A DNA stretch of 64,000 nucleotides from Marixanthomonas sp963974425 (GTDB taxonomy: Bacteria > Bacteroidota > Bacteroidia > Flavobacteriales > Flavobacteriaceae). Below are positions 45,810-55,448 of the stretch, in pieces (the first letter of the stretch is position 1; every line of letters starts with the position of its first letter). The position numbers and the translations under genes were made by a program. Location of the stretch: positions 1 through 64,000 of the forward strand of contig NZ_CAXBCK010000015.1 of NCBI RefSeq assembly GCF_963974425.1, read 5' to 3'. A model generated the notes under the pieces. That model made no database searches and was not told where the DNA came from. It saw only the letters and a list, made by a program, of their open reading frames with translations.

Positions 45810-48143
45810 ATGAGTTTGAAATATATCGTTGAAATATGTGTAGGTATAGACGTTGCTATCTTTGGCATTGCATATCCAATTATAATAACTGAAATTAATA
45901 AAATTGGAGATAAGTACGACTCTAACTATTTATCAGAGTTATTCCGTTTAGAATGGATTTCTAAAGAAATTCGTTTTTGGTCAATCCGAGTATCATTTTT
46001 TCAACTGATATTACTTTCAACGATAACCTCTTTTCTTTTTTTAATCCTTAATAGGAAACCATTATTTGGATGGGATAATATAATAATCAATAATTCAGCA
46101 GAATTAATTATTCTAGCCCTTACCCTGATATTGATTTTCTGCTTTATTTTTTGGATGCAGACCGTATCATTATATAATGGAAAATCAGTTAGACTATTGA
46201 AACACCTTATTAGTAGATACGAAAAGATTGATCATCCTGAAGCAGAAACCAAAAAATACTTTTTAAGAGGAATCAATGATTTTGCCTATTATACAATTAA
46301 AAGCCAAGATAATCACTTGCAACAACTATTACTTGATTTTTATTGGAGTGAATTTGAGAAATGTCGAGTAAATCATAAGGAACAGTTAGACAGTTTAATC
46401 GAGAATAAAAAAAAGAAAAAAGAATATAAAAAATTATTGACTCAAGGGGTTGAATATCCAATAGAATTATACGAATTAATCTACAGAATTAATTTAGAAA
46501 CAAAAAACACAACTAATTACCTTACTACAAGTCTTGAGTTTAATGCTACAAGTGGATGGTGGCTATATGGCAAAGACTATCATCAACTCAAAATTTCAGA
46601 ACTAACTTACCGATGGGTTTGGAAGATTTTGATTCTTAATTTAGATAATGATAGGAATTTAAAGATGTATTGGTCAAAAGCAAATCAATATTACACCTAT
46701 GCTTTTAGGGTCTATCCTGAGTATGCAGATGGTGAGACGGAACCTATTAACAAGGAAGAAATTGAGATTAAACAAAAGGAGCGCTTACGGTTTTTAGAGT
46801 TTCATTATACTCTAGGAGGATTACTATTGCAAAAAAATAAATATAGTGTAATGAATTATCTATTCAATTACTCATCCTCATCACCACCGAATTATGTTTT
46901 ACTACCTCAATCAATTAGTGATATTTTTTATTGGTTTGAAAGATTTAGTAATAGTTCAAATCTAAGAATGGAAGATATTGAAGTTTATTTCAAATTCCCT
47001 GATTTAGATAATTACGGAGTGAGCCATAAAATAAAATTTTGGATTTGCTCGTATATCTGTGTATTATATATCCGCCAATTTACATTAGTTCGATTTATGA
47101 CTTTTCATAATCATACTGGAATGCCAAATCTACCAGATGAAAAAAGAGAATTAAAAGGAATACTCAATGGAATACCTGTTTTTAGGAGTTATTTAGATAA
47201 AATTCTTGAAAATGACAAATTACTGAGTGAGGTTGGATTAGATAGTATAAATAAAGAAAAAAAGGAGATAATAAAGAAGCATTTATCAGAAGTAGAAGAA
47301 GCTGCTATAAAAAAATTAGATTATACTCAAGAAGTAAAAGAATTGTCTGAAAGTAAAATTTCTCAATTTAATAAAAGGTCAAAGTTTATTATTAAAAAAG
47401 CATTTAATGAGTATAAGAATATACTTCTTGATTATGATAAAAAATTAGATTATGAGGACACGCTAAAATTAGTTGTAAATGGAGGAGTTGACATTATGCC
47501 TAAATCTTCATTTGTTGATAATGATATTCCTCATTTAAACTTTGATGATGCACTTGCACAAAGTATTGTGCGTAATTCTGTGAAAAAAAATATTCCAACT
47601 TCTTTCTCAGTTGCTAAAACGGAAAAATATTTAGTTAGTTCAGATAATATTTTAGGCGCTTTAGAAAAAACAATAAGTGGTAAAACTAAAAAAAAGAATA
47701 TAATAATTTTAGGTTTTAATGTTGATTATCAAATCAAAGAAAAAATTAAAAATGCCGAAATTGATATACTTTTAAGACATAGTACTAATAATCATTTTAG
47801 AAATATTTTCTTTATTTTAAATAGGGATGATTTACCTAGATTGCAGAAGAGAGATATTTCCAAAAAAGAAAAGACTAAATTAGCATTAAAACCTATTTCT
47901 AAAAGTTTAAAACTTTATAGTTCAATTATTGAGTTAAATAAAAATGAAGAACTTAAATCAGAATGGTTAAATGCTGGCTATTCTAAAGAAGAGCTTGACA
48001 AAGAACCTCTAGTTCAAACTACAATATCTTTTAATTGGCTTTTACTTTGGAAAAAGAATCGGAGAATTATACAGTTAGGTATTTCAAATCCAAGCAAAGA
48101 ACAGGGTATGGAGAGTGATATTAATGATATTAAACCATTGTAA
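45810..48143 (+). CDS. 777-aa membrane protein of unknown function at the end of the restriction operon
   Basis: Not recognised. Three N-terminal hydrophobic segments (residues about 5-28, 60-80 and 94-117) are followed by a roughly 650-residue soluble, K/E/N-rich part. A region near 560-660 contains KYLVSSDNILGALEKTISGKTKKKNIIILGFNVDYQIKEKI, with a possible Rossmann-like strand (NIIILGFNVD). It starts 11 bp after the peptidase stop and is the last gene of the run. A membrane-attached effector or anchor is possible; no enzymatic motif is secure. Confidence 0.75.
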   Translation: MSLKYIVEICVGIDVAIFGIAYPIIITEINKIGDKYDSNYLSELFRLEWISKEIRFWSIRVSFFQLILLSTITSFLFLILNRKPLFGWDNIIINNSAELIILALTLILIFCFIFWMQTVSLYNGKSVRLLKHLISRYEKIDHPEAETKKYFLRGINDFAYYTIKSQDNHLQQLLLDFYWSEFEKCRVNHKEQLDSLIENKKKKKEYKKLLTQGVEYPIELYELIYRINLETKNTTNYLTTSLEFNATSGWWLYGKDYHQLKISELTYRWVWKILILNLDNDRNLKMYWSKANQYYTYAFRVYPEYADGETEPINKEEIEIKQKERLRFLEFHYTLGGLLLQKNKYSVMNYLFNYSSSSPPNYVLLPQSISDIFYWFERFSNSSNLRMEDIEVYFKFPDLDNYGVSHKIKFWICSYICVLYIRQFTLVRFMTFHNHTGMPNLPDEKRELKGILNGIPVFRSYLDKILENDKLLSEVGLDSINKEKKEIIKKHLSEVEEAAIKKLDYTQEVKELSESKISQFNKRSKFIIKKAFNEYKNILLDYDKKLDYEDTLKLVVNGGVDIMPKSSFVDNDIPHLNFDDALAQSIVRNSVKKNIPTSFSVAKTEKYLVSSDNILGALEKTISGKTKKKNIIILGFNVDYQIKEKIKNAEIDILLRHSTNNHFRNIFFILNRDDLPRLQKRDISKKEKTKLALKPISKSLKLYSSIIELNKNEELKSEWLNAGYSKEELDKEPLVQTTISFNWLLLWKKNRRIIQLGISNPSKEQGMESDINDIKPL

Positions 48144-49112
48144 AATAAGCATTAGTAATCACCTCAAAATATCCCAAAATATGAGCCGAATAGCATTCCT
48201 AATCAGCTCATAACATAAAATTAGCATACCAATTACTACCCGTTCCACCCCATTCCTCTGCATTTCGCAAAAAGCTTCATTCCAAGAAAAGCGGTTCACT
48301 ATATTATCTTGAACCCAGTCGCAGAAAAAGCGACAGCGTTCGTCAAGCAAAAAGATTACCACAACCTTTTTCTACACAAAGTTTAAAATTCTGCCCGAGA
48401 CGAACTGCATAACCGTTCGCGCACTCTCTATTATAAGTTCTTACTCGTTCATAATTTTAATGTCGGTTACTGAAAAGGTAACGGCGAGAGCGCTATGGGA
48501 AGTAAGTGAACGAAATTGAATTGTGTCCTGATCTATATCATTTTACTACAAATAATATTGGTACTTATAAAAAAATTAGAACTCATAATCAAAAGAAAAG
48601 GAAAACGCTCAAGATATAATAAGTATGTGATTTTAAAAGGTAAGGTATGTCAAATTATATCAAATGAACCATCCAAAATGAATATGAAAATTAGTTTATT
48701 TAAATGATTGTCAGTTTTTGTAGATAATCAACTTCAATTTATTACTAAAAAAAAAGGTGTTTAAAGTACCCAAAATAGCTTTTCGACCTTGGTTGAAAAG
48801 TATGAAGATCCTGAAATGTAATGAAGGAATCGAGTAGCAAGAGGATAACACGCGCTGCGATGTTATATTTTATAATACACTCATTTTCAATTAATTAAAA
48901 CTATGTGGGTTTTTGCTTTTCCGTGAATTTGCGTCAAACGCCTTGTAAACCCCTGAAAACAGGCTCTTTTTTGCGACAAATTTCCGTGAAAACCAATTTT
49001 CATCATTTTAAATCACGGTTTCCAGTTTTATGGGTTGTTAGCTTTTTAAAACATATAATGCTTCCTTCGCTTTTTTTGTTTACAATAGTTTATCCCATTA
49101 ACTTAAAAAATA
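48144..49112. other. gene-poor stretch with short repeats and hairpins
   Basis: 969 bp with no convincing CDS: the small ORFs here have no ribosome-binding site or recognisable composition. It holds hairpins at 48318-48334 (GTCGC/GCGAC) and 48779-48800 (CTTTTCgACC/GGTTGAAAAG), and a direct repeat TTTCCGTGAA at 48918-48927 and 48981-48990 with an inverted TCACGG near 49014. It may be a decayed gene, a cassette boundary or an untranslated RNA. Confidence 0.45.
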
Positions 49113-49460
49113 CTATTTCGGATTATTTTTTTTCTTTTCAAGCTTATCCAGTAGCTCTGTGACTTCATCTATAAATTTCTGTTCTCCAAAAGGGATGAGG
49201 TTTAAAATATGGCGTAATACTTCCTGTACATTATAATACGGTTGTGGAATAAGCGGATCATCAGGATGCTCTCCTTCGCTTAAGGCACGTATGCAGACTT
49301 TAAGTAAATTACCGATCAGGAACATCAAATCCATATGACCGGTTACTGGAAAGGAAACTTCATAATGGTCACCCATTCTATTATTGTTTTCTGGCTTGAG
49401 TCGATACAAATGAACATCCCGGGATTTATTAAGTTTTTTAAGTGTTTTTTTTGTTTTCAT
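49113..49460 (-). CDS. 115-aa hypothetical protein downstream of HEPN gene
   Basis: Not recognised. Highly basic N-terminus (MKTKKTLKKLNKSRDVHLYRLK), a middle segment HYEVSFPVTGHMDLMFLIGNLLKVCI and a charged C-terminal helix (FIDEVTELLDKLEKKKNN). It begins 37 bp after the HEPN gene stop on the same strand and is probably in the same transcript. A small accessory or partner protein is plausible, but this is inference from position. Confidence 0.65.
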   Translation of the reverse strand: MKTKKTLKKLNKSRDVHLYRLKPENNNRMGDHYEVSFPVTGHMDLMFLIGNLLKVCIRALSEGEHPDDPLIPQPYYNVQEVLRHILNLIPFGEQKFIDEVTELLDKLEKKKNNPK

Positions 49461-49497
49461 CGTTTATTGCTTTAGTTGTTTATTAGGATAGTTAAGT

Positions 49498-51222
49498 TTA
49501 ATGGGCTACTCTATAATAGATGGGTTTGCTCCTTTCCAATTCTGATTCGGCCAATTGCCGGCAATGGTCTATACATGCATTACATACCTTTGCAACTTGA
49601 TCAATCTCTTCTTTGTTTAGTGTTGTTTGCTTCGCTGTTTTTAAATGATTGGGCAGTTCAAGTAAACTTTCATACCAACTAGGGGGCAACATAGTAGAAA
49701 AGTCAAACCCATTGTAGGGGATTGATGTGATACCATTGCAAAGGCCTATGAGATACTCAAGGGAATACCGTTTTGGGGTATACTCCCAAAAGACAAACAA
49801 CAGCCCTAAATAGATTTGACAAAAAGCGGTATATAATATAGAAAGTTGAGCGGAAGGTTCTGCTAAATATTGTTCGTATGTAAAGATAGAACACAGGTAT
49901 CGGGCTCTTCTATAGCGAATGCTCCAATTGCTGTACATCGCTTCCCAAAGCGGCTTGTAGTAGACTGCTTTTTGATTTAATTCTTGAAGGGAAAAATTAT
50001 GAGAGTACACTTGCTTTGCCCGGTCTCGTATGTGGCAGAGAAAGTTATCCCCTTCATCCATAGCAGTAACAGCTTCCCCTACTGTATAGCAAATACAGTA
50101 TATTTTACATCCTTGATTGCTTTTTTTATATAAAGTATCGGTGAGTCGCTGTGGAGGCAGCTTTATTTTTTTAGGGGTAAACAGTACTACCGTATAGGTG
50201 TTGAAAAGACTTTTTGAACCCTCCAAAAAGTCCAAATATCGCTTCTGAATTGTGGACTGAGATTGTTTGTGAAGGAGATAGGCATTTTGCAAATCAAATT
50301 TTGTCTTAAGAAGCTCAGTAGCTTTTATAAGGTGTATATTCTCAGTATATAAAGTGCCTTTTAAAGGTTTGTTTTCTTTTTTTTTAGTTTGTAATGGTTG
50401 TTGGTTGTAGAGTGATTGTACAATATCCAACTCAAATTCAAATCGCTCTTTGGCTAAAGTGATCAGTTGGGTTGCCTTTTGGTGAAACTGTTCCAATTCA
50501 TTTTTACTTACCGAAAATTCATTACTGTACCGCGCATTTGAATAGGCGCTGTCCAATTTTTCAAATATCACTCTATTATCTGGATTATCTATCGTAAGGA
50601 TATCATTGAAACAACCCTCAAAAGCTTGCAGGTAGGTAATGTGGTCTAAAATGTGATGGGTGATTTTACATTTTCCTATGAGCAGCCATTCAGCCACCCG
50701 AAAAAACAGTTCAATGGATTGATGGTAATTAAAGGCTGCTACTTCAAAGGCTCCTTGTTGTTTGTGCATAATGGCTGCCGAGAGAAAAGCTTGAATCTTT
50801 TCCAGTTCGTAATCGATGTGGTCTTTCAATTTCTGTATAATCGCAGGAAATTTTTTCATTTTAAAATAGGCTAGCCATTGGGGCGGTTCTCCATAGACAC
50901 ATTGACCAAAAAAGAGTTGTTGCATAAAAAAGGAACATCCTTTTTTACATTCAATGGCAGCATATGAAATGCCATAGACCCGAATTTTTAAATGCATATG
51001 AACAGTTGAAAATGTATTGGCATAGGAAAGTAGTTGTGGGGGAATGTGCTGAATATCTTGAGCAGTTAGAACCACTACCCAATATTGTTGCTCTTCTTCC
51101 TCGTTATGTTTTTTGGAGAGATAAACCGCTTCTACTGATATAAAGGTGATAATTTGTTCTATAAATCCTTCTAGTTCTTTTTTATAAGGAAAATTATTTC
51201 GGATTTTGATGGGTGTTTTCAT
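49498..51222 (-). CDS. duplicated HEPN / degenerate nucleotidyltransferase protein
   Basis: A 574-aa protein. Residues about 40-130 (YWVVVLTAQDIQHIPPQLLSY...YGISYAAIECKKGCSFFMQQLFFG) look like a degraded nucleotidyltransferase fold and are followed by a HEPN-type helical segment (AAFNYHQSIELFFRVAEWLLIGKCKITHHILDHI, near 155-205). The C-terminal half repeats this order: YTVVLFTPKKIKLPPQRL...CYTVGEAVTAMDEGDNFLC then SILYTAFCQIYLGLLFVFWEYTPKRYSLEYLIGL. No intact GSxxxD or R-x4-6-H catalytic motif is obvious. Divergent from an XRE regulator. Function unknown; a toxin-like or sensor role is possible. Confidence 0.6.
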   Translation of the reverse strand: MKTPIKIRNNFPYKKELEGFIEQIITFISVEAVYLSKKHNEEEEQQYWVVVLTAQDIQHIPPQLLSYANTFSTVHMHLKIRVYGISYAAIECKKGCSFFMQQLFFGQCVYGEPPQWLAYFKMKKFPAIIQKLKDHIDYELEKIQAFLSAAIMHKQQGAFEVAAFNYHQSIELFFRVAEWLLIGKCKITHHILDHITYLQAFEGCFNDILTIDNPDNRVIFEKLDSAYSNARYSNEFSVSKNELEQFHQKATQLITLAKERFEFELDIVQSLYNQQPLQTKKKENKPLKGTLYTENIHLIKATELLKTKFDLQNAYLLHKQSQSTIQKRYLDFLEGSKSLFNTYTVVLFTPKKIKLPPQRLTDTLYKKSNQGCKIYCICYTVGEAVTAMDEGDNFLCHIRDRAKQVYSHNFSLQELNQKAVYYKPLWEAMYSNWSIRYRRARYLCSIFTYEQYLAEPSAQLSILYTAFCQIYLGLLFVFWEYTPKRYSLEYLIGLCNGITSIPYNGFDFSTMLPPSWYESLLELPNHLKTAKQTTLNKEEIDQVAKVCNACIDHCRQLAESELERSKPIYYRVAH

Positions 51223-51322
51223 AACAGGTACTTTTGATTATTCCTGTTGAAGTAAGCCTAAAAAAATACCGTACCGAACCAATCGGTATTGTTATTTACC
51301 AAAACCCACTTGTTTTTTACTA

Positions 51323-51348
51323 AAAAGTAGTAGCTTGGTGCTACTTTT
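51323..51348. promoter_or_regulatory. operator-like inverted repeat between HEPN and XRE genes
   Basis: AAAAGTAG (51323-51330) and CTACTTTT (51341-51348), 8-bp perfect arms that extend imperfectly on both sides. Located 24 bp upstream of the XRE start codon in the divergent promoter region: a likely XRE autoregulatory site. Confidence 0.6.
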
Positions 51349-51372
51349 AGAATATTTAGTTATTTTTATACT

Positions 51373-51786
51373 ATGAATACAACAGCAAAGACCAACCACA
51401 TCGGAAGAAAGATCAGCCGCATACGTGAACTGCGCGGAATGAAACAAGAGACTCTGGCTGAAGAACTGGGCATCAGCCAACAGAGTGTTTCCACTATTGA
51501 ACAAAGTGAAACTTTGGAAGATGAAAAGCTGGAAAAAGTGGCTGAAATCTTAGGAGTAACTAAAGAAGCCATCGAGAATTTTTCAGAAGAACAGGTTATA
51601 AACTACTTTAATACTTTTAATGAGAAAGTTTCTAGCAGTAATTTTGGTCATAATAATACCTGCACTTTCAACCCATTGGATAAATTAATGGAAACTGTAG
51701 AAGAAAACAAAAAGTTGTATGAAAGGCTAATACAAGTAGAGCAAGAAAAAATCACTTATTTAGAGAAGTTGCTCAATAATAAGTAA
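51373..51786 (+). CDS. XRE-family transcriptional regulator
   Basis: A 137-aa protein. HTH_3 domain at residues 10-66 (IGRKISRIRELRGMKQETLAEELGISQQSVSTIEQSE). The C-terminal half is helical and ends in a coiled coil (MEKVEENKKLYERLIQVEQEKITYLEKLL-like segment), probably for dimerisation. Divergent from the HEPN gene; the inverted repeat at 51323-51348 is its probable operator. This layout is common for Bacteroidota XRE proteins near mobile elements. Confidence 0.88.
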   Translation: MNTTAKTNHIGRKISRIRELRGMKQETLAEELGISQQSVSTIEQSETLEDEKLEKVAEILGVTKEAIENFSEEQVINYFNTFNEKVSSSNFGHNNTCTFNPLDKLMETVEENKKLYERLIQVEQEKITYLEKLLNNK

Positions 51787-51817
51787 TTTATTTTTAGGTT
51801 TTTTATTCCCTATACTA

Positions 51818-51861
51818 CTGCCTGATTTCCCGATAGGCAGGAGGTTTCATTTTTTTTCTTA
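51818..51861 (+). terminator. probable terminator after the XRE gene
   Basis: Stem CTGCCT (51818-51823) with AGGCAG (51835-51840), partially extended, and a T-rich run soon after (to 51861). Not perfect. Confidence 0.5.
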
Positions 51862-51993
51862 CATTTACCCATACTCCCCTCTTTATTTTTTAGCAACTAA
51901 TAGGTTGTATAAACGCAATTGTCTTTATGCATACGTTGTGTTTCATTTGACATTATTGATAACTAAGAGCCAAATTGAAAAGAAATAGACTTA

Positions 51994-54900
51994 ATGAAAA
52001 GTGAAATAATTGTCATACCTCAAAAATCAACTAAAGGAATGGAAAACTTTGAAAAAGGTAACTGTTTCGAAAAATTGATTAGAAATGTTTTGGAACTACA
52101 GAAGTATGAAATTAACCCCAATGTTCATTTCACGGGGTTGGAAGTAGATTTAATTGCAACACATAAGTATGATAAAAAAAATCTTTACGTTGAATGCAAA
52201 GCAAAACAAAAGGTCAAGTCGACTGAAATTAAGAATTTTGGATTTAATGTATTTACAAAGAAACCTGATTATGCATATTTCATACATACAGTTGAATTAG
52301 ACAAACAAGCATCAGCCTTAAAAATAGATGAGTTTGACAATAATGAATCGTTCAAAAATGTTACATTTTATGGGCCAAGTATGCTCATTGACTTGTTAAA
52401 GGATTCTCAAAAAATAAAAACTATTTCTTATGATGCTTTAGGTCATATTACGCAACAATTTTTGATAGTATCATATCTAGGCGATTATATAATTTATATT
52501 GGACAGTCTAGCCTTGCATACCCTACCTACTACTATATTTTTGATGCCCAAACTGGACAATCCTTAGTTGATGTAACAAAAATTAAATCAATTTTAGCAA
52601 AAATTCCTGAAATTCAACAATTAGAATTTAGGTCAATTAAAGAAGATAAGAGTAAGAAAGAACAAAAAATAAAAAGTACAGATGATTTCGAAATAGTTGC
52701 AGAAGTTCAAGCTGGAGATGATTGGTTTGATTACAAACCAGCACATTACGACTATTTTGTAGGGAGAGAAAACTTAAAGTCAGACACATTTAAGTTTTTT
52801 AGAAAAGTTCGTTCTAAAGACACATCCAAAAGGGCATTTTATTTAAAAGGAAATTCAGGTTGGGGCAAAAGTTCACTTGTAAATGCTATTAAAGGAACCT
52901 GCGAAAGAAGTTATTATAACAAAAGATTTTTTACTATTGCCTTTGATTGCCGTAGTGCAATTACTGAAAATTTTGTAGCCAAAGCATTTCAAAAAGCAAT
53001 ATCAAAAACTTTTGAAAAAGAATTCATATCCAATAAAAAATTAGATAAATCTGCAATCAAGTTTACATCAAATTATAGTCTTCTAGATTCAGATTTTATT
53101 AGAGATTACTTATCTTATTTAGAAGAATCGGATAAACTGCTAATTATCATTTTTGACCAATTTGAAGATGTTTTTCGTAAAACTGATATTTTCAAATACT
53201 TTTATAAATTCTTATCTGATGTAAGTGAAACTCAATCAAATATTGTTGTTGGGTTTTCTTGGAAATCTGAATTTTATATTCAACCAGACATCCCGTCTTA
53301 TGGATGGTTTCAGCAAGCTAAAGAACAGGCACTTGAGTTTATTGTACCAGAGTTTGGAGTTAAAGAAACTAATGGAATATTAAAGCAACTTGAGAAATCC
53401 ATTTATGAACACGCTGCTCTACAACTAAATAGTGATATCAAAAATAGACTTATTGAGAACAGTCAAGGTTTTCCATGGCTTATAAAAAAGCTATGTATTC
53501 ACATTTTCGAGCAAATCAAAAATGGTCAAAATTTAGACGATTTAATCGACGATAATTTAAATATAAAATCATTGTTCAAATCTGACCTTTCTAATATAGT
53601 TCATAAGGAACAAAAAGCTTTAGAATTAATTGCAAACAAGGCAACCAAAGGTGATTTATTTGATGAAAACGATATCAGTGAGTACAAGTTGTCTAAAGAG
53701 GTTAAATCATTAATTGACAAACGGTTAATTATCCGTTCAGGCTTCAACTACAATGTTTATTGGGATATTTTTAGAGATTATTTAGTAAATGGCAAAGTAC
53801 CATTAATTAGAAGAGGATATATTTTTAAACAAGGAGCTCAGCCATGTCTTAACGTATTTCTTTCTTTTAAAAAAGCCCGAAAACAAAGTTTTAGTGAGTT
53901 ACATGCAAACCAAGATGCCAGATTAGGAGAGGGTACTTTGGGAAATATATTGATAGAACTTAGAAATTTTGAGTTGGTTAAAAAAGTTCCTGGCAAGGAC
54001 TTATTTTCTGTACCTGAAAAGTATAATATAAATGAAAGCACCTTTAAAAAGGTTATTCGAGGAAAGGTGTTAGAATTTTCTACCTATAAAAAACTTACAG
54101 AACTTAAATCTAAGACCATAGAAATTTCTCAGATTTCAAGTATTCTTCAGGATATATTTAAAAGTGTTTCACACAAAGAAAAGACTTGGAAAACATATTC
54201 CAATTACTTCGCAAACTGGTTGAAGTTTTTAAATATCGACATTAGCGATAGAATTGTTATACCTCAAAAAGGAAAAGCACTAAAAAATTTCGACAAAGAG
54301 AAAGAAACGATTTTTTTAAGGAGTAATCCTTTTATAGCGTTTGAAATGTTTAATGATTTTATTAATAGTGGCTTAGATGTTTCAGTCACCGACAAAGAGT
54401 TCTTAAGGGATTTTAGAATATTAAAAATCATAGAATTAAAGAAATCAATATTTCAATTGACTGAATTAGGACAAGAATTTAAAGCCCTTAATAGAAGAGA
54501 AAACTTTTGTAAGAAACTTTCACAACTTTCATTGGAACTGGAGAAAATTAAATTTGTTTATGATGTATTTGTTCTTACACCATTTAATTCTGCTCAATTT
54601 ATTGAAATGTACCCAGATTTTTTTGGTGAATCAAAAACAGTTGGAACTAAGACAATTTACACTACTAAACTAATTTCTTGGGCAAGGTTCAATAATTGGG
54701 TGGAAAAAGGTTTTCCAGATATAATGGAAAAGAATCAAAAGGATTTAAAACCTACTAAAAAATCAAGAAAAAGTCCTCGAAAGAAATTAACAACTGGAGA
54801 TAATGGAATTGCAGCTAGAAAACAGAATTATTATAATGAATGGTTAAAAAACTACGGTTTGTTAGTTCAATATAAAATGACAAACGGCAATACTGATGTA

Positions 54901-55437
54901 CCAGCAAGAACAAAAATTAATAAAATAGCTATTGGTACTTGGGTTGTAAGACAGAGAGCTGTTAAAGATAGTTTAAGTCAAGTACAGATTGACAAGCTTG
55001 AAGAAATTGGGTTTGATTGGAATCCAAATGAAACACATTGGCAAGCTCTGTATTGTGATTTAAAAACATACTACAATGAACATAAGCATTCAAATATTCC
55101 GGTAATTTTTAAAGAAAACCCTGCATTAGGTAAATGGTGCTTTAAACAACGACAAAATTATAGAAATGACATTTTGAAAGCTGATAAAATAAAACTACTT
55201 GAAGAATTAGAATTTGTTTGGTTTCCTCAGGATAAAAATTTTGGAGGAAATATAGAATTGCTTGTCAATTTTAAACGAGATAACGGTCACTTCAAAGTTC
55301 CATCAAACAAGCAATTTCAACAATTAAACAATTGGTTTAATGCTCAGAAAAGACATTTTAAAAAAGGGACATTATCAATTGACAAAATAAATCGCTTCAA
55401 GCAGATTGGATATGAAATTGACAAACTTGAAAAATAA
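51994..55437 (+). CDS. PD-(D/E)xK nuclease - STAND NTPase - triple HA-domain protein
   Basis: A 1147-aa protein. N-terminal Mrr-like nuclease: Glu26, Asp52 in GLEVDLI and ECK with Glu67 and Lys69. STAND-type NTPase: Walker A LKGNSGWGKSSLVNAI (Gly286 onward) and Walker B IIFDQFEDVF (Asp388). A middle region (about 610-900) is probably winged-helix and helical. C-terminal residues 943-1147 hold three helicase-associated (HA) repeats, each with a (L/I)GxWxxxQR or NNWFNAQKR core and an (I)GFDW/LEFVW end. HA repeats usually follow helicases and bind DNA. The layout (effector, STAND, C-terminal recognition module) is that of Avs-type defence proteins, but the recognition part is different. Confidence 0.85.
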   Translation: MKSEIIVIPQKSTKGMENFEKGNCFEKLIRNVLELQKYEINPNVHFTGLEVDLIATHKYDKKNLYVECKAKQKVKSTEIKNFGFNVFTKKPDYAYFIHTVELDKQASALKIDEFDNNESFKNVTFYGPSMLIDLLKDSQKIKTISYDALGHITQQFLIVSYLGDYIIYIGQSSLAYPTYYYIFDAQTGQSLVDVTKIKSILAKIPEIQQLEFRSIKEDKSKKEQKIKSTDDFEIVAEVQAGDDWFDYKPAHYDYFVGRENLKSDTFKFFRKVRSKDTSKRAFYLKGNSGWGKSSLVNAIKGTCERSYYNKRFFTIAFDCRSAITENFVAKAFQKAISKTFEKEFISNKKLDKSAIKFTSNYSLLDSDFIRDYLSYLEESDKLLIIIFDQFEDVFRKTDIFKYFYKFLSDVSETQSNIVVGFSWKSEFYIQPDIPSYGWFQQAKEQALEFIVPEFGVKETNGILKQLEKSIYEHAALQLNSDIKNRLIENSQGFPWLIKKLCIHIFEQIKNGQNLDDLIDDNLNIKSLFKSDLSNIVHKEQKALELIANKATKGDLFDENDISEYKLSKEVKSLIDKRLIIRSGFNYNVYWDIFRDYLVNGKVPLIRRGYIFKQGAQPCLNVFLSFKKARKQSFSELHANQDARLGEGTLGNILIELRNFELVKKVPGKDLFSVPEKYNINESTFKKVIRGKVLEFSTYKKLTELKSKTIEISQISSILQDIFKSVSHKEKTWKTYSNYFANWLKFLNIDISDRIVIPQKGKALKNFDKEKETIFLRSNPFIAFEMFNDFINSGLDVSVTDKEFLRDFRILKIIELKKSIFQLTELGQEFKALNRRENFCKKLSQLSLELEKIKFVYDVFVLTPFNSAQFIEMYPDFFGESKTVGTKTIYTTKLISWARFNNWVEKGFPDIMEKNQKDLKPTKKSRKSPRKKLTTGDNGIAARKQNYYNEWLKNYGLLVQYKMTNGNTDVPARTKINKIAIGTWVVRQRAVKDSLSQVQIDKLEEIGFDWNPNETHWQALYCDLKTYYNEHKHSNIPVIFKENPALGKWCFKQRQNYRNDILKADKIKLLEELEFVWFPQDKNFGGNIELLVNFKRDNGHFKVPSNKQFQQLNNWFNAQKRHFKKGTLSIDKINRFKQIGYEIDKLEK

Positions 55438-55448
55438 AAACACGAAAA

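Noticed and set aside
48159..48362. A 67-codon minus-strand ORF after the 777-aa gene
   Set aside because: No ribosome-binding site, odd Trp/Cys/Arg-rich composition, no family resemblance; it overlaps a hairpin. Treated as noise in a non-coding stretch.
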